Source of the DNA: Gracilaria domingensis
Taxonomy: Eukaryota; Rhodophyta; Florideophyceae; Gracilariales; Gracilariaceae
Length of the DNA: 64,000 nucleotides
NCBI GenBank assembly: GCA_022539475.1
Contig: VCMS01000054.1
Coordinates: forward strand, 62,001 to 126,000
Direction of reading: 5' to 3'
Part shown: piece by piece, positions 56,416-64,000 of the stretch
How the letters are laid out: each line of letters begins with the position of its first letter
How positions within the stretch are numbered: position 1 is the stretch's first letter
Notes under the pieces: model-generated
The model's input: the letters and a program-made list of their open reading frames with translations, nothing else
What the model was told of the DNA's origin: nothing
The model's database searches: none
Position numbers and translations under genes: made by a program

Positions 56416-59340
56416 ACTCGCCACTTTTGCAGATCTTTGATGCTTTGATGGCTGAGCCTCCTCCGGTCCTTTCCATCACGTTTTCCCTTGCAAATGTCCC
56501 AGTACAGAGACCTCGTGTAGAACCTTGTCCATGGCATGGCTAGCGAGAGAGACACAAACTCCACAGAAGTGTTGCAACGCTTTCAAACCGACATATCGAT
56601 GTCCTACAATTACTTGCCTGAGCAGCTTGCGTGCCAAATTTCGAACTCGTTCTACCTTGCGAGGCTGCAAATAGAACTTGAGCTCCACAGTATCGATTAA
56701 CACACCGAGATGGCTGACTCTTTGAGACCCCTCTGTAGAGCAGCGCATACAGTGTGGTAATTGGGATGATGCGACTCATATAGTCAGGGATGAGCCTAGG
56801 AAGATGCACTCCCAATGTATGAGTGGGACCCAATTTTGGAGGTTACTTTTGGATGGCGTTCCCAGATTTTACCTGTAATCAAGGGCGCCATATCTGGCTT
56901 TTAGCGTTAGGTGGAGGCGTGTATGACCTGACCGTGTGTGCATAGTATGGGAGGATAGGTGGTGCACCTGAGGCGCCTGACACTAGATTAGCGACGTGTA
57001 TGGACCCCTGCGGGTGTGCACCACGTGTACATAGTTAGTTTAGACCTACTTAGGTGGGCTCGACCTCACCGTCGCGAGCACCTTTGTAAAGGCAACCCGA
57101 GCACTCCCCAAGTGAACTCTTTGTCGAGTAGCGCTCTTTTGAGTGGACTCCGCACGAGTGAGGCTCTGGCCGCAACCGCCTACGTCGGTTATGACTCTCA
57201 CGAGTATAACTGCGTCTGGTTACGGTGGTCCTACCCTCTCGGTACCCCTGAGGAACATCTGTCGTTCATGTCAGGACTTGCGAGTCATACCGAGGAGGTA
57301 TCAGACTAGATTACGAAGTGATCCGACTCTGTATAGAGTTTAGCCGTGCTTACGGAACCCCGTGCATCCCTGTTGAAGGGTCTCGCCCCGCTCCGGGCAC
57401 CGTGCCGAGGAGGCCCTACCCGTCGCGTGTGGGTGGTGGTTTTTTTTGTTGTTGTTGTGTGTTGCTTTCCCTTTCGGGACTATTCTGCCATTGGTCGCGT
57501 CGCATCGTAGAAGATACCACCCCATCTCTGGAGTTTCTCATCGTTTCCCGACGACTGTACCTGGCACCTCTGTAGGTACAGCCAGTGTCACTTCGGTCTT
57601 ACACCCGAGTTACGGTGGTACAGAGGGCTCTTGTCACTGGTCTACCATCTCGCAAGAGAGCGGTCCTTCGGACAGTCTGGTAGGTTTTCACTGTTCCGAG
57701 TTTGCCCCACACCCTCCCAGCAACCTTTCTGCTCGTTCCAACCAAGTCTCACCCTCTTGAGAAGTTTTGATACTACTCTCCTGGCTTACTGGCAGTGGAA
57801 CGATTGAGCCACAACTCGCAGTGGGCTGGGCGCGATAAGAAAGTCGTCTAGATAGGCGAGGACTCTGTAGCCCTTGCGACGGAGTTCTGTCACAAATCGT
57901 ACCATTAAACGTGTGAACCATAAGGGAGAGTGACCCCATCCAAACGCCAAGGCGACACATTGAAAATATCTGCCGTAAGAATGAAACAAGAACCAGTTCC
58001 TCATTTTCGGAGCTAACCGAAGGTGATGGTAACCTTTCTCTATGTCCATAGACATCAAATGATCCCCTCGATTTAGAGTCATTCCGAACTCGGCTACTGA
58101 CTCCATGCGGATGGAACCTTTGTTCCAGTGCTTCGACTGGACCGAAAGAATGACGATGAACCTGCCTTTTCGCCCTTTTTCTCTCTCCTGCCAAGTTGTG
58201 AAAGAAGAAGAGATGAGCGCTCCCAACTACACTTGCTCTTCCAGATACATTCTCGACACTTCCTTGTAGACGACCAAGCGGCACACTTTTTCCAAGTCTT
58301 TCCATGCAAAAGACTTGTCCTCCTCTGATTGTGGTAGGTTGCCCATTATCCCACTATTTCCGGGCAGAAAATGGCGATCTAGTTTGTCGTACACACCATA
58401 TTTGATTGCTCGGTAGAGGTGATCTGAGTAGCCAAGGTCGCGCCATGCTTCGGCTTTCCGCTGAGTAGCTGGCCAAAGCCGACGCGAAGATCGTACCATA
58501 ATCATTTGTCAGCCGCAGCGCCAACCTTTTTCCGGAATGCTTCGTTGCATTGCTTGGACTGAGGGTGGCAACCGCCTTCATAAGCTGGGTAGCCATATGA
58601 GATTCTAACTTGTCCATGGGTTCCTGCAAGTCGTCAGCTGCAGGCATGTCTCCCCTACGTTCGAGAATAGGTAAGAAGAGATTGGCGTTGGGTGGATCTT
58701 TTGCAGCCAATTTATAGAATTAGCAACGTAAATCAATCACTCGGAGAGCGTGTCGTACGGAGATGAAAGCTCACATGTCAAATCTGTGAGGTTCTTTTTC
58801 CTTCTCTTCCGAAAGAGATTATTGATGTAAGACTACTGCCTACTCATAAAAAAAAGCCAATACTCCGTAGCATTGATATAGTTCATCTCATACTCAGCAA
58901 CGGGACGCAAAGTGGACTGCTTTTATATTTTTAGGCGCAACAGCCACTCCTTATGCTCGAAAAATGTCGTATAGCCACGGCGGTGTTCGTCGGTTGTGGG
59001 GAGCCAACGAGGGCTCAACCTACAAGGTACGAAATAGGAAACGAACCACGACGGTAGATGAGCACTTGAATATCAAGTGGTACAGTAGGTAGAATTGCTA
59101 GCTTCGGCTGTATGGGAAACAGCAAGCGAGAGCGCAAGTGCACGTATAAGACCTTAGCGGCGGTAGTCCTCGACCACAAGGGGAATAGATTACCACGTTG
59201 GTGCTTACTTTACAATCTGTAGAAGACGGGGACCTCGGCAGCGCCTGAATATGACTCTCGGCTCAACGTGACCTCGCACACGTGTCAGGCCTAATGTCTG
59301 GTGCACCACGCGAGTCTCTAAAATATCTAAATAAGTAAAT
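56416..59340 (-). mobile_element. DIRS-like retroelement, fossil
   Basis: Minus strand. 58354-58710 is a gag-like frame (MAAKDPPNANLFLPILE). 57786-58226 is a reverse transcriptase with MSMDIEKGYHHLRL, FGWGHSPLWFTRLM and YLDDFLIA, a pattern of DIRS/Ngaro-type enzymes. 56476-56748 continues with HLGVLIDTVELKFYLQPRKVERV, the following domain. No tyrosine recombinase is visible. The end at about 58950-59340 is non-coding terminal sequence. The coding part is split by a later repeat at 56930-57730. Broken, with several interruptions. Confidence 0.6.
56930..57730 (+). repeat. 0.75-kb dispersed repeat, copy 3 (nested in the DIRS-like fossil)
   Basis: Inverted relative to the copies at 20690-21440 and 54750-55515. 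Shared blocks: GGTGGTGCACC near the left end, ATAGTTAGTTTA and ACTTAGGTGGGCTCGACCTC in the middle, CACCTCTGTAGGTACAGCCA near the right end. It lies between the two reverse-transcriptase blocks of the DIRS-like element. Ends approximate. Confidence 0.55.
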
Positions 59341-59447
59341 AAAGTACGTAAATTAATAACTAGCTAGTAGAATGTCTTAAAAGCCGTCAACACCAAGGAG
59401 GCAGAATTTTGGACATTTAAAAATCTTCAAATGGTTAATGTTGTAGA

Positions 59448-59930
59448 TGTGAGACAAATGAGCTACAAAAGCGTCTGGCAGATCAGATTTTAAACATCGT
59501 CGACTGTGTTTGTAGTTATCTTTCACGTGTGCAAGGTACAGCTAAGTGTGAGTGTACTTGGCGTCTTCCAGTGACCTTTTACATTCTTTGGTCAAAGATG
59601 GTAAAGCCGAGCATAGGCTTGCATGTATCTTGTAAACAGAATGCGATGTGTAGAAGTATTGATGTTTCTGTAATGGTGGTAATGTGTAGATGTAGAGCAC
59701 AGACGGTGTACAAGAGAAATAATCCTCTGTGATTCGATATTACTGGGGAATTGTGGAATGCGAGAAAGGTGGCGATGGCGGCATTTCGGGATTCGAACTC
59801 AAAACCACAGTAACAGCGGTTGGGGCCCATAATCTGTGAGACAACTGGGCTACAAAAGCGTCTGGTTAGACAGCGTTTGCACCTGGTCGACTTTTTTTGT
59901 AGTTATCTCTTACAGTAGAAGAATTATTAG
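59448..59930 (-). repeat. Two tRNA-related short repeats (SINE-like)
   Basis: Segments 59448-59535 and 59838-59930 share GAGACAA-TG-GCTACAAAAGCG then GTCGACT and TTTGTAGTTATCT. The second joins a sequence that on the minus strand reads GTAGCCCAGTTGTCTC (box A-like) and GAGTTCGAATCCCG (box B-like), at about 59785-59850. The box order and spacing are tRNA-like, but the acceptor stem does not pair, so it is a tRNA-derived repeat rather than a tRNA gene. Confidence 0.5.
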
Positions 59931-60999
59931 GTAAAATTAATTGTACGACCAAAAGTTTTACGTTAAACGCCGCTACGGTTGCTTCCTGTTCGTACGGGTA
60001 ACAGATAAGTCTAAACTTTTTGTCCATTTGGCGGCGGCGTGCTACATGGGAATATGACGTCATTTATTCTGTTTAGATTCCGACAGCGTCAAGCGACCTT
60101 TTGCTAAAAAGCTGTTTGGTCTTGTCAATTAAGTTGGCAAACAGACTAATTTTTCCGAAGACTTTTCGGCTCATTTTTTGTTCTCGGGCTATACAAACCG
60201 CCTTCCACCGTCGTTGCGGGGACTGTTGAAAAGATAAGAGGGACGAGCAAGATCACCCCGTCTGATCTCAAAGCTGACTCTGGCGCTTATAAAAGAAACG
60301 CACCAGCATCAATTACTAATTGAGATCGTACACGGCGAGTTGGGCGCCGTTGCGCTGCATCTTGCTATCCATTATGACAGCGTTTTACAAGTCCACACTG
60401 CACAAAACGAATGGGAATGTGCAAAAGATTTGTAAAATGAAATGAAAAAAATATGTTGGCAAAATCTGTTTGTTGTGCTGTTTGATAAACCTTACAGATT
60501 AAATTTGATATTTCAAATTCGTTGTTAAAACTGTTTTGGTTGTAGTCTTATAAGCTTCATTAAGAAATTACAACGTTTCTGTCCTCATAGAAGTCAAATC
60601 TGAACGGATCTCTTACATGTTGAAACACGTATTCGGTAAAAATACGTAACATTGGGAGAAGAGACTGATTCAAAATTATTGAATTAAACATTGAGAAGTA
60701 CTCAAACCGGTCCCATAAGCTTCTTATAATGCTCAACATAATATTATTACTATTACAAATTTCTCGTTATGCTATTTTAACATTTTCCTGCACTTACCTG
60801 GCGATTGCTCTTGTGCCTTTTTGTATGTACGCTAAATTTTAATAATGCCGCGCTTTTGGTTGCGGAGTAATGTTTAAGAGAATATCTTGGGTTATATAAA
60901 ATTTCGTGGATATTTATAAGTTTCGACATATTGTTTTTAAGTTCACTCGAAGGTTTATTCATCGTTTTGTAGTTTCTATACCTGTTTCTGTAGACTTCT
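59931..60999. other. AT-rich intergenic spacer with one TATA-like site
   Basis: TTATAAAAG at about 60288 is followed by only a 24-codon ATG frame at 60377. The segment 60252-60280 (GATCACCCCGTCTGATCTCA) is faintly like the 5S rRNA interior. No convincing gene. The rest is AT-rich without structure I can support. Confidence 0.35.
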
Positions 61000-61230
61000 A
61001 TGCGGGGTGAGAGTACATATTTTTATTTACTGTCTAATGTTATGTGGTTCTCAATAGGACGTAAAAAGATTTTTGGATCTATAGCAATTTCGAGGACTGT
61101 ATCAGTTGATCAACTATCAATGAGCGAGACGTTTGCTGATTTTGTCAGTGATGGTGACAGGCCTTGGCTCGGACTGAATCTGAATGAAGGGTTCAGGTTT
61201 CTTTACAGTCCGCAAGAATCATAGCGCACC

Positions 61231-63222
61231 TTACATCAGCAGGCATGACCCCACAATATGAGAAAAAGGCTGAGAGATGTCATCGAAACTAGCAACTGAG
61301 TCAGTGGAAGACTCGTCGATAACATCACGCGGACTTTCTCTGCTGCTTCGATGACTCTCTATCTCATGCTCCGTTCTTAGACCTTCCTCCTCTACCAACT
61401 CCGACATCACCTCGTCCGCACTGTTAGATGTACTATCTCCTCCCGTAACCACACAGTTCTCAACTACCTGAAAGATTTCCATATCCCGGCCTTGCTTTTC
61501 AACCCCTTCATGGGTTCTGGTAACATCTGTCACTCTGATTGATTCGGACCCACCATCTTTGCCCATAGCGCTTTCCACGGTTGCCTGCCCCTCCACTTTT
61601 ACGCTATCACCGTCCTTTTCATCCTCATTGCTTAAAACGCCACTATCACATGACAGCCCGGATCGAATATGATACACTCCTTCAAACTGCGATTCAAGTT
61701 CAAATCCATCACTGTCTGTCTCGCCTGAACGTGATTCAAACATAGATTTCATTGTCTGCACACGTCCTGAAAGGTGCCTTGAAAGATCGTGAATGGAGAC
61801 TAACGGTGGTTGCTCTACTTCTTTCAAGTCAGTTGTTGAGATGCTCTTTTGCACTTCCGGTATACCCTTCATCTCCTTGTTCAAGGTTTCAGGCCCTAAT
61901 GCCAGTGCTGAGACCTTAAGGGCAGATGACACCCTGCGAATCACTACTTCATCAGCCACATGGGATTCGTCTATATCCAAGGCGCTTTTCACCGTCTTGA
62001 TTGTTCCAGATGTCTCAGATGCATGTGGCAGATCGGTAGCGTCATCAAAACTTCCATTCTGTAACTCAGTGTCTTTTTCCACATTCTCGCAACCTTTTGT
62101 GCTACGACGACGGAGTTCGTCACGTTTTGCGCTGTGTTCCAATGGTTTTCTCTCTTTTGTTGCTTCCAGCTGGTGCACTAGGACTGCATCAGCTACACCA
62201 GAACTATCTTCCTCAAACACGCTTCTCAATCGCGTAACATTGCCCACCAAAACGCCATCTTCAGCTGCTTGATGTGTATTTTCTACCAGAGTGGTCTTTT
62301 CCACCACTACGATGTGTTCGCCCGCACTTGCGTCATTATCCGAGCCTGAATGAAACAGTTCTCGCGGGATTAGGCTGGCGTCCTGCGATCTCACATCTTC
62401 TCTGGAAGGCTGCGCGCCGGAACCCTGAACCACATCTGCAGAATCGTTTGAGAGCAGGCACGAGGTTTTGACCGCGTTGAAGTCCCCATCACTGCGGTTA
62501 TCATCTTGCGACACCAATGAACGTGTGTCTTTGAACACAAAACTGCCGGTTGAACGCAGGTTCGTCAGGGTCCTCACTACTGTCCCCTTCTCAACTACAG
62601 ATAAGTCGTCCCCACTGTCCACTTTGCTCTTCACCCGGCGAGGAGTTTCATCCACAATTCTATGAGAATCTTCTTCTGCGTGCGCGTCAATGGCTTCGAC
62701 CTGCTCCACATGGTGCTCCTCAATTGCTTTTCTTGGTTCTTTAATCTCGAGCAATTTGTCGCCATCAGTGAAGCGTTTGCCATGAGCTGGGTCTGGTCGG
62801 TCTCTAGGGGATGAAGATATACTTGCAACGGCATCCGGGGGGGTGACTTCAACCAAAAAGGGTGCACTATTTGCCGTCAGGTCTATACTCGAGGTGTTGG
62901 GACCAAAGCAATCCATGGTTTTCGATAGCTTTCCCAACACGCTTCGTACCATACTACCCAGTGAGTTCGGCGGAAGAAACCAAGTGTTTCCAGTACGATG
63001 ATTCTCTGTGCCCTTAACCAACTGCATTTGGGATTTGGGGCTTTTCTCTCCTGAGCTCGTCATCTCACTGAACACTCTAGAGTCTCCACGTCCGTAAAGA
63101 TCATAATCAATATACTCTCCGGGCTTTACGTTCTTCTCAAAGTCCAACATAGCCCTCATGCGCTCCATCTCCTGAGGTCCCTGTCCTATTCCACTCACAA
63201 TACAATTTCCGTTAACATTCAT
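61231..63222 (-). CDS. Long disordered acidic protein with a recurrent short motif
   Basis: 663 residues from ATG 63222 (MNVNGNCIVSGIGQGPQE), whole. Rich in Glu, Asp, Ser and Val, with few hydrophobic clusters, so mostly disordered. A loose V-x-x-(L/M)-x-(S/R)-(x)-F/L motif recurs: VVRTLTNLRSTGSF, VGNVTRLRSVFEE, IKTVKSALD and RVQTMKSMFESRSGE, each in an acidic context with V-V/A-(V/E)-K or A-D before it. No signal peptide or membrane span. TATA box at 63367-63375 lies about 150 bp upstream. Function unknown; possibly a scaffold. The upstream neighbour is a starch-binding protein, but no link is shown. Confidence 0.7.
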   Translation of the reverse strand: MNVNGNCIVSGIGQGPQEMERMRAMLDFEKNVKPGEYIDYDLYGRGDSRVFSEMTSSGEKSPKSQMQLVKGTENHRTGNTWFLPPNSLGSMVRSVLGKLSKTMDCFGPNTSSIDLTANSAPFLVEVTPPDAVASISSSPRDRPDPAHGKRFTDGDKLLEIKEPRKAIEEHHVEQVEAIDAHAEEDSHRIVDETPRRVKSKVDSGDDLSVVEKGTVVRTLTNLRSTGSFVFKDTRSLVSQDDNRSDGDFNAVKTSCLLSNDSADVVQGSGAQPSREDVRSQDASLIPRELFHSGSDNDASAGEHIVVVEKTTLVENTHQAAEDGVLVGNVTRLRSVFEEDSSGVADAVLVHQLEATKERKPLEHSAKRDELRRRSTKGCENVEKDTELQNGSFDDATDLPHASETSGTIKTVKSALDIDESHVADEVVIRRVSSALKVSALALGPETLNKEMKGIPEVQKSISTTDLKEVEQPPLVSIHDLSRHLSGRVQTMKSMFESRSGETDSDGFELESQFEGVYHIRSGLSCDSGVLSNEDEKDGDSVKVEGQATVESAMGKDGGSESIRVTDVTRTHEGVEKQGRDMEIFQVVENCVVTGGDSTSNSADEVMSELVEEEGLRTEHEIESHRSSRESPRDVIDESSTDSVASFDDISQPFSHIVGSCLLM

Positions 63223-63366
63223 CTTTCTTCTTGTTTAGTGTCTTCAGAAGACAGTTGTTTAACACCAGAAGCTATCCACAAATACTGTTGTTTCAGAAGC
63301 TAGACGTATCGCGAATGAGTCTGGCAGCCGAACTTCCAGGGGACGGTACTGTCTGAACTCCCTTCC

Positions 63367-63375
63367 CTTTTATAC
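63367..63375 (-). promoter_or_regulatory. TATA box for the 663-residue protein gene
   Basis: Minus strand reads GGTATAAAAGGGAAGG. The distance to the ATG at 63222 leaves room for a leader of about 110-120 bases. Confidence 0.6.
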
Positions 63376-63387
63376 CAAACTGAATGG

Positions 63388-63432
63388 GAGAGTGCACCAT
63401 ACAGATGCGGAGTACAAGTGCACTCTCCTGTA
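63388..63432. promoter_or_regulatory. Inverted repeat upstream of the TATA box
   Basis: GAGAGTGCAC and GTGCACTCTC are perfect 10-bp arms about 25 bp apart, just upstream of the TATA box. It could bind a dimeric regulator. Confidence 0.5.
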
Positions 63433-63636
63433 CATCATAATAATTTGTCAGCCATAGCGATCCACGAAACAGTGTATTAGCAACGCATCTGAAGCTTTAA
63501 GGTTTCCACACTCCTCTCCAGGCATTCTCTTCTGCCTGGATTCAGCATCTGAAATGTGGGAGATGCTCCTCTCTCTCCATTTGAGTGGTGGTCAATGTGC
63601 ATTCCAGTGCCCAGTCGTTCGTCCATCATTTGTCAA
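63433..63636. other. Spacer between the CBM20 gene and the disordered-protein gene
   Basis: Holds the 3' flank of the CBM20 gene. No terminator or further gene is evident. Confidence 0.35.
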
Positions 63637-64000
63637 TCAATAACTTCTCCAATGCTCCTCTAAGCGAAGCAAGGTCTGACCTGCACAAGCGAAACGTCTA
63701 TTGTCACCTTCTTCCCACAATATATTTCTACTCCCATCCACATACACGTACTTGTATTCGGTTTCCCCTCTCTCGACTAATAACTCGGCCACCAAAACAT
63801 CTTGTGCATTCACTAATCGCATTCCGTAATCAGCATTCCATTCCCCCAATTCGGGGCGATTGCCAACAACTCGCACACAACCATCACCCAATGCAACACG
63901 CACCGATTCAGGCAGACTGCTTACAGAAAGCTCGAAGCGTACAAGGAACCATTCTCTCTCAGCCTCCCGCGGTGGAGTATACTGTGGCGTTATCTTTGGG
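63637..64000 (-). CDS. C-terminal CBM20 starch-binding domain of a protein running off the window
   Basis: The frame is open to the window edge, giving about 120 residues and ending at the stop at 63637. It contains WFLVRFELSVSS, VRVALGDGCVRVVGNRPELG-EW, ERGETEYKYVYVD and WEEGDNRRF, the usual CBM20 sequence: V-G-x-x-x-x-L-G-x-W, then the Y-K-Y-V strand, then WE-x-G-x-NR. Binding-site Trp residues at E-W and L-WEE are present. CBM20 domains bind alpha-glucan and occur at the C-terminus or N-terminus of amylases, glucan phosphatases, dikinases and glucanotransferases. The catalytic part is outside the window. It ends about 400 bp from the next gene. Confidence 0.85.
   Translation of the reverse strand, partial: PKITPQYTPPREAEREWFLVRFELSVSSLPESVRVALGDGCVRVVGNRPELGEWNADYGMRLVNAQDVLVAELLVERGETEYKYVYVDGSRNILWEEGDNRRFACAGQTLLRLEEHWRSY

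Noticed and set aside
60190-60310. Possible 5S rRNA gene or 5S-derived repeat
   Set aside because: Only about 26 bases resemble the 5S interior, and the expected ends and stem pairing are missing.
61000-61224. 74-codon plus-strand ORF
   Set aside because: No family resemblance, AT-rich context, overlaps the 3' flank of the disordered-protein gene.

Overview
The window reads as nuclear DNA of a eukaryote. Cellular genes are few, largely intron-free and far apart. TATA-box promoters are visible, and between the genes lie nested layers of old transposable elements: Ty1/copia, Ty3/gypsy with chromodomain integrases, a DIRS-like tyrosine-recombinase-type retroelement, KDZ/TNP2-like DNA transposons, MITE-like inserts and tRNA-related short repeats. 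A red alga (florideophyte) fits best: intron-poor genes, a starch-binding CBM20 protein, heavy LTR load. This is an inference; other algae are possible.

Region 1-12.5 kb is the most unusual part. It is organised around a near-symmetrical palindromic hub at 7.58-8.59 kb. To the left, on the minus strand, runs a long decayed gene (4437-7521) with an SV40-type nuclear localisation signal, a class-beta DNA amino-methyltransferase and a C-terminal SET domain. Beyond it are a repeat-bearing basic ORF and an intact 478-residue coiled-coil ORF (1889-3325). To the right, on the plus strand, is a decayed gene with a ParB/sulfiredoxin-type nuclease fold, then a gene with a basic NLS-like patch. A TNP2/KDZ-like transposase C-terminus (17-1812) converges on the left block. 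The hub has two nearly identical core promoters (TATA ATTTAAAG) facing outward and three long GC-rich palindromes between them. I read this as a relic of an undescribed mobile element or plasmid-like replicon carrying its own DNA- and protein-methylation machinery.

Region 12.4-19.7 kb is cellular. It holds a 171-bp near-duplication around the window's only N (likely an assembly join), a convergent pair of HAD-IIB phosphatase paralogues (one lacking the nucleophile, one frameshifted), a ketopantoate-reductase-like NAD-binding protein, a C-terminal half of ribulose-phosphate 3-epimerase, a tandem array of three hairpins, and a basic coiled-coil gene whose 3' end is tandemly duplicated.

Region 19.7-59.4 kb is a transposon graveyard: a copia fossil (about 19.68-26.47 kb), a second copia-like gag piece, Ty3 fossil A (about 27.65-36.83 kb), an LTR remnant, a KDZ-like relic (37.8-41.0 kb), the 3' part of a third Ty3-like element, Ty3 fossil B (43.5-56.4 kb, both LTRs recognisable and four or more later inserts), and a DIRS-like fossil (56.4-59.3 kb). 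Antisense ORFs downstream of the Ty3 pol region recur in at least two of the elements.

Region 59.4-64 kb returns to cellular sequence: tRNA-related repeats, an AT-rich spacer, a 663-residue disordered protein gene with a clear TATA box and an upstream inverted repeat, and the C-terminal CBM20 domain of a protein running in from beyond the window's right edge.
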